This document shows, piece by piece, positions 33,809 to 43,814 of a stretch of DNA of 64,000 nucleotides. Below the pieces are notes generated by a model, which worked only from the letters and a program-made list of their open reading frames with translations, did no database searches and had not been told where the DNA came from. The DNA is from Dethiosulfovibrio russensis. Lineage in GTDB: Bacteria; Synergistota; Synergistia; Synergistales; Dethiosulfovibrionaceae. Position 1 is the first letter of the stretch, and each line of letters opens with the position of its first letter. Position numbers and translations under genes: made by a program. The stretch is from contig NZ_JAKGUG010000005.1 of assembly GCF_021568855.1 (NCBI RefSeq), positions 219,835 through 283,834 of the forward strand, given 5' to 3'.

Positions 33809-35554
33809 TTACTCCGTCTTGTCCCCGGAGGAGACCACGTCGGAGGAAACTGCTTCGGCCTTCATATCTTTAAGCTCGGAACGAGCCTGGGCAACCTCTT
33901 TCTCCATTACCACGAGCTTCTGTTCAAGGGCCTTCTGTCTCTCCTCGTGAGCCTTGATGCTGCTCACAGCCTCGACCAGTTCGGCCTGCTTGGCCTCTAC
34001 CGCCTGTTTAAGGGCCTCGATCTCGTCGCTGGCCTTTACGGAGAGCTCGTCGGCGTTCTTGAGCTTTCCTGCGAAAGCGTCGATCTTGGCCTTGGAGTCG
34101 GCGATGAGCTTATCCTTCTCGGCTACAGCCTTCTCGAGCTGCTCCTTCATCTTGGAGGAAGCGCCCTTCATCTCCTCAAGGGCCTTTCTGGCACCTTCCA
34201 GAAGACCGGACTTCTCGGAAAGTTCCTTGGCCTTGATAACAGCTTCGTTCTTTACCTTGGTCAGCTCTTCCTTGACAGAGGAAAGAGCTCCTTCCTTTTC
34301 CTCAAGGGACTTCTGAAGCCCTGCGACCTTGGCCTCCAGATCCTTGACCTGCTGCTCTTTCTCGGCCAAAGAGGCGCGGAAACGATCGAGCTCGGCGGTC
34401 TTCTCGGTGAGGACCTTCTTGGTCTTCTCGATCTCTTCCCTCAAGGAACCCTGGGTCTTGGAGATCTCTAGTTTCAGGTCCGAGGCCTCCTTCTGGGTTA
34501 CCGCAAGGTCGGCCTTCGTCTGAGACAGGTCGAGAGACTGATCCTTGTATTTTCTCTCCACCTCGGCGAGCTTGGCCTCCATATCGAGCAACTCTTTTCT
34601 AGCCATCCTGAGATCGGAGGTAAGGGCGGCGTTGTCCTTTTCCTTCTTCATCAGGTCGGCACGGGCCTTCTCGAGGGAATCCCTGGTAATGGCCAGGGTA
34701 TCCCTGGTGATGGAAAGGCTGTCCTGGGTTAGCTGAAGAGTGCTCTTGACAGGTCCGACCGGCTCGGAGTCTCCCTGAGAGACCGCCGCTCTAACGACGG
34801 GGATCCTGGGCAGAGCCACAGAACCGCCCTCGGTCAGGAGAGCCTCGTAAACCCTGAGATCCCTGGCGTACCTGCGAATCTCGCTCTTCTTGTCCGAGAT
34901 GGACTTACGCAGATATTCCTCGTGTCTAGCCAGGAGGAAACGGTCATCGCTGACCTTGCCCTCCAGTTGGGCCATGTCCTTCTCGAAGCCGGAGACGACT
35001 CCTTGGATTCCCTCGATAGCCGATCCGGCTCCCTTGAGAGCCTCGTCCATGGCGGCGATTTTATCGGCCATGGAAGACTTCATGGCGTCCAGGTCCTTTC
35101 TGAGGGCCTCTATCTCGGCGGACTGCTTGGAGATATCGCCGGAGACCGAGCCTATGCGGCTGTCCATCAACGTCCAAACCACGTTAAAAAGAATCAAAAG
35201 GACAAGACCTACTACAGCGTATTTTTTCCAGTGTTTTTTGAAATCAGGCATACCATTCTCTCCAGTTCCATCGTCCTTGGAGTTGCCGGAGCAACATCCC
35301 TTTCCCTCGTCGTCGTCACCGCCGTTCAGCCATTTGAGGCCACTGAACCAGTTAGTGATGGAGGCAAACGGAGACTCCTCCCCCTCGGAGACCTTTTCGC
35401 CACTATCCTGCGAGGTGGAGACGTTATCCTGCTCCTCCCAAACGGACTCCTGAAAAGAGTCACTGGACATGCCCTTCGGGGCTTTCTTTTCCTGTGCCCC
35501 TTCCTGCTGAGTTCCCTTCTTCCCGTCAAGACCGTCGTTTTTGTCCTTTTTCAA
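33809..35554 (-). CDS. Membrane-anchored coiled-coil protein
   Basis: A 581-residue protein not assignable to a named family. Residues 1-105 are polar and acidic with low complexity. One transmembrane segment lies at about 112-130 (YAVVGLVLLILFNVVWTLM). The remainder to about residue 565 is almost continuous heptad-rich coiled coil (Leu spacing with Glu, Lys and Ala). The probable topology is a cytoplasmic head and a long periplasmic rod, or the reverse. TTG start behind AAGGAGGAG. It is a single-gene unit. A structural, envelope-spacing or polar-organising role is possible, but nothing in the sequence proves it. Confidence 0.8.
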   Translation of the reverse strand: MKKDKNDGLDGKKGTQQEGAQEKKAPKGMSSDSFQESVWEEQDNVSTSQDSGEKVSEGEESPFASITNWFSGLKWLNGGDDDEGKGCCSGNSKDDGTGENGMPDFKKHWKKYAVVGLVLLILFNVVWTLMDSRIGSVSGDISKQSAEIEALRKDLDAMKSSMADKIAAMDEALKGAGSAIEGIQGVVSGFEKDMAQLEGKVSDDRFLLARHEEYLRKSISDKKSEIRRYARDLRVYEALLTEGGSVALPRIPVVRAAVSQGDSEPVGPVKSTLQLTQDSLSITRDTLAITRDSLEKARADLMKKEKDNAALTSDLRMARKELLDMEAKLAEVERKYKDQSLDLSQTKADLAVTQKEASDLKLEISKTQGSLREEIEKTKKVLTEKTAELDRFRASLAEKEQQVKDLEAKVAGLQKSLEEKEGALSSVKEELTKVKNEAVIKAKELSEKSGLLEGARKALEEMKGASSKMKEQLEKAVAEKDKLIADSKAKIDAFAGKLKNADELSVKASDEIEALKQAVEAKQAELVEAVSSIKAHEERQKALEQKLVVMEKEVAQARSELKDMKAEAVSSDVVSSGDKTE

Positions 35555-35731
35555 CGAGAACTCTCCTCCTTCCGTCCTCTGTTACAGATGATTGTCTAAA
35601 GCGTCTCGTACAGCTTACCACTATACGCTTTATTTTACCATTTCGAACCTGACTTCTCCGATCCCGAGAAAAATTTTTCCAAAAACGGCGAGAGGTGGTG
35701 GTATTATCGGGACTTAGGGAGGTGTCTAGAT

Positions 35732-37918
35732 ATGGTGTCTATGAGAAAAACGATCCGAAAAAAAGCCCTCAGAGGATGCATCCCGGTGGTCGTTGTATTG
35801 ACGATCATAACCGTCTTTATGTTTTTCAAGCTGACGGAACACCTGGTCGATGAGAGGGAAAAAATCATCTCCCAATCGATCTCGGGTTACTCCGATCTGG
35901 CCTACCAGACCTACGCCTTTATCGAAACCCATTGGGGAATGCACCTGTCGGCATTGATCCGTTCCGTCTCGAACGAACTTGACCTTAGAGATTACGACGA
36001 TCGAAGACTTAGAGACGTCCTAAGAGAAAAGATCTCGGAAGACCAATATCTATTCCCCTACAGAGCCGACATAAGGGCCTGGATACTGCACGAAGAAAGC
36101 ATCGTGGCCTCTACCGAAAAGGACGACTCGCCACCTCGGATATCGTCTCGATTCTCGTCAAGGCTACATCTTCTTGATAAAGACGAGATCCTGATGGACC
36201 CGCTACACTTAACGATAGTTACCGCCATGGGGAACGATATATACCTGCTGATAGAGACGGCGGAAGCGGCCATAGGAGGGGTCTCGGACCTGAAGACCAT
36301 AGTCCGGGGACTCGCCCTTTTGCCTTCGGTGGAGGAGGTCCATCTGATCGACCCAGACGACCCTTCCGTGATACAAGGAACAGGAACCAAAGCGACGTGG
36401 GGTCAGAAGGCAGTGGTTCAAAGGCTTTTGGTGGACGACAGGGGAGGCTCCGAAAAATCCGTAAGCCCAAACCTGGTGCTATCAATCCTTCTGAATTTCA
36501 GACCGATATTCGCACTGGTCGGGCTAATGGCCCTTTCGATGATAGCCTCTATGGTTCTCATCGCATGGGCGGCTTTTGCCGCGGTAGGAAGGGCCTCGGA
36601 CTGTATGTCGCGAGCCATCGGAGCCATGACGAGAAGAATAGACAAATTCACAGTCACGAATACACAGGAACAGACGGAACCGGTGAACACCGAGATAGAG
36701 GAAATCGAAAGGTTGTCTAACAGCTTCGATCATATGTCTCGGGAGCTAACCAAGTCCATAAGCGACCAGAATTATACGAGGGAGAAGATAGACGAACTAT
36801 ACTCCTCCCAGATGGCTCTAAGCGAGACGCTGGACAGGATAATTTCCCTCGGAACGGAGCTGACCGAAAGCGCTTTGAAGGACGATGAGTCCTTCCTGTC
36901 CCACCTTTTCAGAAGCGCTATGTCGTTGGTACCGGAAGCGAACGCCGGCTGCATATCGGTGCTAGAAAAAGACCGCTGGAGGTTCGTCGACGCGGTAGGG
37001 CACGATCTGGAAGGTCTCAACAGACTGAAACTGCAAAGCCGCTATATGTCGACGGAAGAGAGACCTATCGTGAAGGACCACCCCTCGGACAGATTTATCG
37101 GGGTTCCCGAGGAAATAGCAGACGAGATCAGGCGGTTGACCCTACCGGCGGTAAGCTCCTGCCGCTATACCATCCGTTCCGATGGAAAGGTCGTGGGACA
37201 CCTGGCCTTGGACATCTGCGGAAATACCGATGCGAAGTTTCCCGAGTCGACCGTTCAGACCCTCGAGTCTCTTGGACAGATAGCCGGCATGTTCTTCTCC
37301 ATGAGAAGGGTGTACAAGGCAAACCAGGACCTACTGGAGCAGGTCATCATGGTATTGGCCGAATTTCTGGACGACTACGACTCCTGCACGAGGGACCACT
37401 CGAAATCCGTGGCAAACCTGTGCAGAAAGACCGCCGAGGTCATGGGCCTTTCCAAGGAGGAGAGCACCAGGCTTTACTGGGCCGGTCTACTCCACGACAT
37501 CGGCAAACTCACTATACCCAGAGAGATAATAATGAAGCCGGGACCTCTCACGGAGGAGGAATACGAGATAGTGAAGACACACTCCGAGGCGGGAGCCGCC
37601 GCCGTGACAAAATCGAAGACTCTCTCCGACATGGCGGAACCCATAAGATATCACCACGAGAGATGGGACGGCAAGGGATACCCCGAGGGATTGAGAGGGG
37701 CGAACATCCCCCTCTTGGCAAGGATAATCTCGGTCTGCGACGTGTACGACTCGATAACCGACGACAGACCCTACAGAAAAAGGCTCACCCCCGAGGAGGC
37801 AAGCCTTGAGATGAAGAGGAGTGCCGGAACCCAGCTGGATCCGGGCCTCGTCGCCACCTTTCTAGAAAAGGTGGCTCCCTATCTGGACGACCAGGATACG
37901 CCCCATCCTCTGGGATAG
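35732..37918 (+). CDS. Membrane HD-GYP phosphodiesterase with GAF-like domain
   Basis: A 728-residue sensor enzyme predicted to degrade cyclic-di-GMP. Order: transmembrane segment near residues 12-32, periplasmic domain to about 245, transmembrane segment (ALVGLMALSMIASMVLIAWAA), HAMP-like helix and coiled coil, a GAF-like domain at about 370-525, then HD-GYP at about 530-715 with LHDIGKL, the distal HHERWDGKGYPEGL and the metal-site Asp in CDVYDS. ATG 35732 is 8 bases after GGGAGGTG. Its 3' end overlaps the convergent GH3 gene by 40 bases. Confidence 0.92.
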   Translation: MVSMRKTIRKKALRGCIPVVVVLTIITVFMFFKLTEHLVDEREKIISQSISGYSDLAYQTYAFIETHWGMHLSALIRSVSNELDLRDYDDRRLRDVLREKISEDQYLFPYRADIRAWILHEESIVASTEKDDSPPRISSRFSSRLHLLDKDEILMDPLHLTIVTAMGNDIYLLIETAEAAIGGVSDLKTIVRGLALLPSVEEVHLIDPDDPSVIQGTGTKATWGQKAVVQRLLVDDRGGSEKSVSPNLVLSILLNFRPIFALVGLMALSMIASMVLIAWAAFAAVGRASDCMSRAIGAMTRRIDKFTVTNTQEQTEPVNTEIEEIERLSNSFDHMSRELTKSISDQNYTREKIDELYSSQMALSETLDRIISLGTELTESALKDDESFLSHLFRSAMSLVPEANAGCISVLEKDRWRFVDAVGHDLEGLNRLKLQSRYMSTEERPIVKDHPSDRFIGVPEEIADEIRRLTLPAVSSCRYTIRSDGKVVGHLALDICGNTDAKFPESTVQTLESLGQIAGMFFSMRRVYKANQDLLEQVIMVLAEFLDDYDSCTRDHSKSVANLCRKTAEVMGLSKEESTRLYWAGLLHDIGKLTIPREIIMKPGPLTEEEYEIVKTHSEAGAAAVTKSKTLSDMAEPIRYHHERWDGKGYPEGLRGANIPLLARIISVCDVYDSITDDRPYRKRLTPEEASLEMKRSAGTQLDPGLVATFLEKVAPYLDDQDTPHPLG

Positions 37919-39501
37919 AGGCCGGGCAACTCCACCGGCAGACGTCCGGAAGGACGGATCTCCCCTAAAAGTATAGCGGCCAGAGCCTTCAACGTAGGTG
38001 GGGTATCTCCGTAACAGGCCAGGGCCGTCTCTGCCTCGGGCAACACCGTGAGGTCGTAGGGAGTCTTCATCGAAAGGGAAACGCAGTCGGGCCTCTCCTC
38101 GAGGATCTTCCTCAAAAACGACACGGAGGGCTCATCCCTTACGAGATCGTAACAGCCCATCAAAACCGGGCCCTTTATCTCGTCCACATTAACATCCGGA
38201 ACGGCCCTACCTCCGAAGAGCTCTATACTGCCGGACACACCCAGGTCGGACAGCCGTCTCAGAAGGATCTCCGCCGCAACGGCCTTCTTCTCCGGCCATA
38301 TCAACGTGACATGGTCTCCCTTCCTCAGAGGAGGGGGACCATCCGACCTGATAAGTGTCACGCTCCTGGAGGCTATCTCCTCCGCCAGGGCGGAGCCGTC
38401 CACCCAATCGGGACGATCCTCCCCGGAGGATAGCCCCATATCGTATTTCCAGCGCAGGATCCTCTCCACCGCATCGTCCAATCTGCCCTTATCCAGCTCG
38501 CCGGAATCGACCGCCTCTACGATCCTGTCTCGAACCTCCCTATGCCCTTCGGGAGGGAAGGCGGGGTCCGCCCCCAGAAGGACGAAATCCACACCGGCCC
38601 TCAGAGCCATCACCACAGCATCGGGAACTCCCCATTCGTTGGAGATAGCCCTCATTCCCATGGAATCGGACAGCACCACTCCCTCAAAGCCCAACTCTTC
38701 TCGAAGAAGCGACATCGCCTCGGGAGACAGTGTCGCCGGAAGCTCTCCGGTCAGGGAAGGAACCACTATATGGGCGGTCATGACGGCGGGAACTCCGGCC
38801 TCGACGGCACTTCGAAACGGCGGAAACTCTAGAGCCCTCATCGATTCGAGCGAACGATCCAGCACCGGAAGCCCCAAATGGGAGTCGATATCGACGTCTC
38901 CGTGCCCGGGGAAATGTTTCGCACTGCATCCCATTCGGGCCCTCGAGAAACCCTTTATTATAGAGGCTCCCATTGATGAGACCACGGCGACATCGTCGCC
39001 GAAGGAACGCACCCCTATTATGGGGTTAGAGGAATTGCTGTTTACATCCACGACGGGAGCGTAGTCCAGGTCGATCCCCAGGCTCTTGAGCTGCCGCCCC
39101 ATGATAAAACCCTGTCTTTCCGCCAGATCGGGATCGCCGGTGGCCCCGAGAGCCATGTTCCCCGGGAAGTCCGCACCGTGTCCCCTTATCCTGGCGACCG
39201 TCCCTCCTTCCTGATCCACCGCGACCATTAAGGGAAGGTCCAAGCGGACCGTCTCCCTGATACAGGACAGGAGAGACCTGACCTGCGAAAGAGATTCGAC
39301 GTTTTTCCCGTACAGAATGAGACCTCCGGGCTTAATCTCCTCCAATCGGGATCTGGTCTCCCCGTCGAGGGAGGTTCCCGAAAAGGAAAGGGCCAGAACC
39401 TGCCCCGCCTTCTCCTCCAGGGTCATGGCAAAGACAGGAGAGGACGCCAGCAAGGCCAAGCCCCCCAACGCCGCGGCGATTCGCCGAAACGTCATCGTCA
39501 C
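37879..39501 (-). CDS. Glycoside hydrolase family 3, NagZ-like beta-N-acetylhexosaminidase
   Basis: A 540-residue GH3 enzyme predicted to remove beta-N-acetylglucosamine, as in murein turnover. It has a signal peptide (RRIAAALGGLALLASSPVFA), the NagZ-type loop KHFPGHGDVDIDSH (195-208) that supplies the His/Asp acid-base pair, and nucleophile Asp279 in VLSDSMGM. The extra C-terminal 200 residues resemble a GH3 C-terminal domain, which short proteobacterial NagZ lacks. GTG 39501 overlaps the upstream stop (GTGA) and follows GAGAGGA; an internal ATG two codons later is possible. Export suggests a periplasmic enzyme. Confidence 0.9.
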   Translation of the reverse strand: MTMTFRRIAAALGGLALLASSPVFAMTLEEKAGQVLALSFSGTSLDGETRSRLEEIKPGGLILYGKNVESLSQVRSLLSCIRETVRLDLPLMVAVDQEGGTVARIRGHGADFPGNMALGATGDPDLAERQGFIMGRQLKSLGIDLDYAPVVDVNSNSSNPIIGVRSFGDDVAVVSSMGASIIKGFSRARMGCSAKHFPGHGDVDIDSHLGLPVLDRSLESMRALEFPPFRSAVEAGVPAVMTAHIVVPSLTGELPATLSPEAMSLLREELGFEGVVLSDSMGMRAISNEWGVPDAVVMALRAGVDFVLLGADPAFPPEGHREVRDRIVEAVDSGELDKGRLDDAVERILRWKYDMGLSSGEDRPDWVDGSALAEEIASRSVTLIRSDGPPPLRKGDHVTLIWPEKKAVAAEILLRRLSDLGVSGSIELFGGRAVPDVNVDEIKGPVLMGCYDLVRDEPSVSFLRKILEERPDCVSLSMKTPYDLTVLPEAETALACYGDTPPTLKALAAILLGEIRPSGRLPVELPGLYPRGWGVSWSSR

Positions 39502-40025
39502 AGGTCGTTCCTCTCGAACAGAAAACACAGACCTGCCGCCACAGCCGCAAGCCCGATTATCCATATCCACGGGCCGGTACCGGTGAATCCCGGCATCGTT
39601 ACCTTGCCTATGTTCCCCCAGGAAAAAAGGGACAGCTTGGTGAAAGGATAGAGCTCGGCGAAAAGAACCGCTCCGAAGACCATGCCTATCATACCGACCA
39701 ACGCGTCGACTTTCCCCTCGCCGAGAGCACCTACCGCCGTGCCGGGACAGTAACCAAGAAAAGCCCAGCCTATGCCGAACACTACCCCGCCGACTAGGTT
39801 TGTCCCCAGTACGGTTGATTTTATCGACAGGGACACCAGCCCCATGCCGAGAAGAGCGTATATACAGACGGACCCCACCACTATGGCGGACAGCATGAAC
39901 TTGACGATGGTCATGTCCTCCAGCAGGAGAGCCCCCAGCTGCCGGTCGTACCTGAGCACCTCCGACCGCTGCATCAGGACACCGAAGACCGCTCCGGTCA
40001 CCAGCGCCATTATCGACACGAACAT
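39498..40025 (-). CDS. YeeE/YedE-type thiosulfate transporter, second half
   Basis: A 175-residue membrane protein equal to one half of the YeeE/YedE (TsuA-like) thiosulfate importer, with the family signature FLGYCPGTAVGALGEGK that holds a transport-path Cys. ATG 40025 is chosen because AAGGAG lies 10 bases upstream; the longer frame upstream lies in the preceding gene. It probably pairs with the other half encoded 5 bases upstream. Thiosulfate import fits an organism that reduces sulfur compounds. Confidence 0.87.
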   Translation of the reverse strand: MFVSIMALVTGAVFGVLMQRSEVLRYDRQLGALLLEDMTIVKFMLSAIVVGSVCIYALLGMGLVSLSIKSTVLGTNLVGGVVFGIGWAFLGYCPGTAVGALGEGKVDALVGMIGMVFGAVLFAELYPFTKLSLFSWGNIGKVTMPGFTGTGPWIWIIGLAAVAAGLCFLFERNDL

Positions 40026-40030
40026 GCGTC

Positions 40031-40552
40031 TCAGCTCCTTCCGTATATTATCCGAGCCATGGCGACACCGCCTACGAAGAACGCCGCCAACGATACGAAA
40101 CCGCTCATGGAGAGCTGCATCACCCCGCTGAGGCCGTGCCCCGAGGGGCAGCCGCCTGCCATTCTGGCCCCGAAAGCCACCAGGATCCCTCCGAGAAAAG
40201 CGGTACAGAGCCGGGGCCATGTTCTGGCCCCGAAACGCTCTCTCCAAAGCTCGGGAACGGCATCTACGAAGAAGGTTCCGTTGACCGTGGAGGAAAGCAG
40301 AGACCCTATGAAGATCCCCACGAGAAAAAGCAACTGCCAGTCCACCGCGAAGGGATATCTGACGAAATAATCCAAAGACGCGCCGTGCTCGGGGGAAATC
40401 ATATTTACCAAAGCTGCCCCGGCCCTGGCGAAGGTCGTGGAAGCCCCGAAGAATTTTCCCGTCGCCACCACGGACAAGGCCACCAGACCTCCGGTGATAG
40501 CTCCGGCCAGATAGGGGTTAAGGGGACGCTGTCCCTTCTCGAATGAATACAC
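40031..40552 (-). CDS. YeeE/YedE-type thiosulfate transporter, first half
   Basis: A 173-residue membrane protein with four or five hydrophobic segments and the YeeE signature ARMAGGCPSGHGLSG, including the conserved Cys. Full-length YeeE is about 350 residues with both Cys motifs in one chain; here they are split into two adjacent genes, the second being immediately downstream. GTG start behind AAGGAGGT. Confidence 0.88.
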   Translation of the reverse strand: MYSFEKGQRPLNPYLAGAITGGLVALSVVATGKFFGASTTFARAGAALVNMISPEHGASLDYFVRYPFAVDWQLLFLVGIFIGSLLSSTVNGTFFVDAVPELWRERFGARTWPRLCTAFLGGILVAFGARMAGGCPSGHGLSGVMQLSMSGFVSLAAFFVGGVAMARIIYGRS

Positions 40553-40597
40553 AAAAAGACCTCCTTCCGTTATAACCGTCGTTTTTTAGACGTTGAT

Positions 40598-42709
40598 CTA
40601 TGACGACCTCATGGACCCACCGAACTCCTCGTTTGAAAAAGCGCCGTAGATCCTCTCGAAAAAGCCATCGTTCTCCCTGAAGATATCCAGTACCTCCGGA
40701 TCGAAATGCCCGGGCATGACCCTGCCGTCTCCCTCCAATATTATCCTCCGGGCCTTCTCGTGGGAAAAGGGAGGCTTGTAGCATCTCTCCCCTCTGAGCG
40801 CATCGTAAACATCGCAAAGGGCCACTATCCTCCCCTCTATGGGGATATCCGTTCCGACCAACCCACGGGGATATCCGGTTCCGTCCCATCTCTCGTGATG
40901 ACAGAGACAGATGTTTCTAGCCATATCGAGCCACGAGGAATCTCCTATCACCTCCGCACCGAAGATCGTGTGTTTTTTTATCTCCTCGAACTCCGAATCC
41001 GATAAAGATCCAGGCTTTACCAGTATCTCCTTGGGGACCCTCAGCTTGCCTATGTCGTGAAGCTGGGCGTATATCCTTATATCCTCCACGAACCCCTCCG
41101 AAAATCCCAGCTGTCTGGCAAAGAAGGCGGCGAACTCCCCAACCCTGGCTATGTGCTCCCCGGTTTCCTCGTGATATATCTCCGTGAAGGCCTGCATCCT
41201 GAGGGCAAAGTAGTGAAAGGACGATCTGACCTCTATGAGCAGCTCGTTGGCGTGGAGAAGCCCTCCCAGGGTAAGGCCGAACCTCCTAAGCACCTCCACC
41301 ACCTTCTCGTTCCCGTAGCTCGATATTCCCTCCATGACGACGTAACCCTGGACCCTTCCCATGAAGGATACCGGCATGGAGAGGCGCCCCTCCTCGAAGA
41401 AAGGATCCTCTCTGAGGTATGCCAAATCGGTAGAAAGCAACGGCGAACGGCGCTCTCCCGATTCCCCCCATATGTAGGGGGACGATCTATTGAAGGCGAC
41501 AAAAGCCACGTAACCGCAGCGGAAGGTTCTACGCAGATTGGAGGCTATCGACTCGGCAACCCCTTGAAGGGTCTTACCGTCCGAGGCCCCCTCGGCAAGG
41601 CTCATTATGTTCTCCAGCTGGGCCATGACGAGCTCCAGCTCGTCGTTGGTCTGTTTAAGGCTTTCCTCCATGGCGGTAGTCTCCTCCAGAAGGGCCATAA
41701 GGGACTCTTCCTTGTCGCCGATGGTCCTTATGAGCCGCTGAAAGGCGTCTCCCAGACGAGCCTCCTCCTCGAAATGATGGTCCAGAGCACCCATCTGTCC
41801 CTCGAAATCCACCAGATACTCGGCAAGGGTGAAGGAGGATTGGCAGGATCCGATCCTGTCGGAGGCACCGGCCAGGAAGTCGACCCACCTCCCGAAGGAT
41901 CGGCTGATCCTATCGTGTCCTATCCAAAAGACAAGAAACATCGCCGAACCTCCCAAAAAAATCAGGGCAGCTACGACGACGGCCTGGGAAAGGGCGCTCT
42001 CTATAAGGACCTTTTGTGGGTAGAAGGCGACCAGGAAAAGGCCTCCCACCAACCGCCTGGAGAAGGCGTTCACCTTCCCCATGGATAGGACGACCTCCTG
42101 ATATCTGTCCCTCAACAAGACCTTAGGGAGCACCATGCCGACGGAGGCGAATTCGGTTTTTCCCCAGTTATGGATGACCCTGCCGTCGGCACCGGCCAGG
42201 GCCATTACGCTTCTGCCTTTGGATCTCAACCTCACGGAATCCAGCAATATAGACGTGTTTACGTCGCACAGAAGCCACCCGTCCGGAAGGGGCACGGACA
42301 ACATGAACCCAGGGGAATCCATGTCCCCGAAAAGGACAGACGGAACCCACTCGCCCGAAAGGAGCTTAGGGGACACGGACATGCCGCCCTGAACGTAGGG
42401 AAGATTGCTCCAGCGGACCGTGCCGTTCCTGTCGCAGAACATAAGCCCTCGGAGCTCCGGAGAGGACATCATGAAATTCTCCACTCCCTTGGTCATGCCG
42501 GAGACTCCCCAGTAGCGCATAGTGTTCCTGTAGGAGGACAGCTTATCCTCCAGAAACTGGGAGAGATAATTGAACCGGCTCATTATAGAATCCTCGTAGA
42601 TCTCCCGGGAGGAATTCAACTGAAACCAAAAGGCGATCGCTCCGCCGAACAGGGCGAGTCCCACCATTATGGCGCCTAGCAGGCGACCGTAGCTTCTTAA
42701 CGACCTCAA
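40598..42709 (-). CDS. Membrane HD-GYP phosphodiesterase with sensor domain
   Basis: A 703-residue predicted cyclic-di-GMP phosphodiesterase. It has a transmembrane segment near 10-30, a periplasmic Cache-like sensor to about 225, a transmembrane segment (AVVVAALIFLGGSAMFLVFWI), a HAMP/coiled-coil linker, a GAF-like segment at about 370-490, and HD-GYP at about 500-680 with LHDIGKLRVP, HHERWDGTGYPRGL and CDVYDA. TTG 42709 overlaps the stop of the binding-protein gene before it (TTGA), so the two are translationally coupled and probably form one sensory unit. Confidence 0.92.
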   Translation of the reverse strand: MRSLRSYGRLLGAIMVGLALFGGAIAFWFQLNSSREIYEDSIMSRFNYLSQFLEDKLSSYRNTMRYWGVSGMTKGVENFMMSSPELRGLMFCDRNGTVRWSNLPYVQGGMSVSPKLLSGEWVPSVLFGDMDSPGFMLSVPLPDGWLLCDVNTSILLDSVRLRSKGRSVMALAGADGRVIHNWGKTEFASVGMVLPKVLLRDRYQEVVLSMGKVNAFSRRLVGGLFLVAFYPQKVLIESALSQAVVVAALIFLGGSAMFLVFWIGHDRISRSFGRWVDFLAGASDRIGSCQSSFTLAEYLVDFEGQMGALDHHFEEEARLGDAFQRLIRTIGDKEESLMALLEETTAMEESLKQTNDELELVMAQLENIMSLAEGASDGKTLQGVAESIASNLRRTFRCGYVAFVAFNRSSPYIWGESGERRSPLLSTDLAYLREDPFFEEGRLSMPVSFMGRVQGYVVMEGISSYGNEKVVEVLRRFGLTLGGLLHANELLIEVRSSFHYFALRMQAFTEIYHEETGEHIARVGEFAAFFARQLGFSEGFVEDIRIYAQLHDIGKLRVPKEILVKPGSLSDSEFEEIKKHTIFGAEVIGDSSWLDMARNICLCHHERWDGTGYPRGLVGTDIPIEGRIVALCDVYDALRGERCYKPPFSHEKARRIILEGDGRVMPGHFDPEVLDIFRENDGFFERIYGAFSNEEFGGSMRSS

Positions 42710-43773
42710 GGCAGTATCACCTCTTCCACCGAGCCGTCCTTGAAGCGATAGACCCTGATCTCGGTCTCCACGTCGCCGTAACGATTAAGCTCGAATGTCC
42801 ACCCTGGGCCTTTCACCGATCTGGGCCGAGCGAGCATAGAGCGAAGCTCTTCTCCTCTCACCCTCGGGTTTTCGTCAAAAACGGAGGAAAGATAAGTCAT
42901 GGCGGCTACGGTATAGCGGGAAAAAATCCCCATGTCCACCTCTCTTTCATCCAACAGGAATCGAAGGAAATCGTCCTCCGGTATCGAGGTCGGATCGTAG
43001 ACCGACGAAAAGTAGAAGTCCGCCCCAGCAATGTCGAAAAAGTACTGAAAATCGGAGACCTGGCTCCATCGGGAGAGGAATATGGGTACCGGAGGATAGT
43101 GAAGCAATACATCCTGCAATATCCAGTAACTTCTGGAGGGCTCGGCTATTATGACGACCCCGTCCCCGGACAAAGAATCTCCAGCCATATCGGGATAGAC
43201 GACCACACCGGAGGGAGTCGTATCGGAAAGCCTCTCCAGATCTTCCACGAGACTGTTCACGTAGGCATCGTTGTAGGGAGACCTATAGACGATAGGCCCC
43301 TCTAGGTTCAAGAAGGACATCAACCTGGCCAGGGCTTTCCCTTCCTTATCGGTATCCGTTACCACACGAAAAAACCAGTCGTCCCTGCCGGACATGGCCG
43401 AAGATGAGGCCGCTGGAGAGACAACTGGAATATCGAACCTCTCCGCCGCCTCGGCAGCAGCGGCCGCCTCCGACGATAGGGGGAATCCCACCACCACGGC
43501 GACGCCTCTTCCGGATAGTTCCTTAACCGCCTCTGCTACGTCGTCTCCGAAGGTAGCTACCTCTACCTGAAGACGATAGGAGTCGCCTCTTGAGGAGTTA
43601 TGCCAGAGAACGTAGCTTTTGATAACCGATAGCATCGCTCCTTCCGGGGCGGAAAAAGCGACCTTCTCGTTGACCGCCACGCCTATAATCACCACAGGGG
43701 TCGACAGCGTATAGAACAAAATACCGAATATCGCCACAAAACCGGCGATCGATATCCAAAGGCCCTTTTTCAC
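42706..43773 (-). CDS. Type-1 periplasmic-binding-fold sensor protein
   Basis: A 355-residue protein of the Peripla_BP_6 (branched-chain amino-acid receptor) fold. An N-terminal hydrophobic segment (ISIAGFVAIFGILFYTLS) may be an uncleaved membrane anchor. Fold-typical stretches are VAVVVGFPLSSEAAAAAEAAERFDIPVVSPAASS and WFFRVVTDTDKEGKALARL. There is no LIV-type transporter nearby; it overlaps an HD-GYP gene by 4 bases. A ligand-sensing role toward that enzyme's periplasmic domain is inferred. GTG start behind GGAGGAGGTG. Confidence 0.85.
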   Translation of the reverse strand: MKKGLWISIAGFVAIFGILFYTLSTPVVIIGVAVNEKVAFSAPEGAMLSVIKSYVLWHNSSRGDSYRLQVEVATFGDDVAEAVKELSGRGVAVVVGFPLSSEAAAAAEAAERFDIPVVSPAASSSAMSGRDDWFFRVVTDTDKEGKALARLMSFLNLEGPIVYRSPYNDAYVNSLVEDLERLSDTTPSGVVVYPDMAGDSLSGDGVVIIAEPSRSYWILQDVLLHYPPVPIFLSRWSQVSDFQYFFDIAGADFYFSSVYDPTSIPEDDFLRFLLDEREVDMGIFSRYTVAAMTYLSSVFDENPRVRGEELRSMLARPRSVKGPGWTFELNRYGDVETEIRVYRFKDGSVEEVILP

Positions 43774-43814
43774 GATACACCTCCTCCCCGACAGGAATAG
43801 GTCGGAATAGGCAA

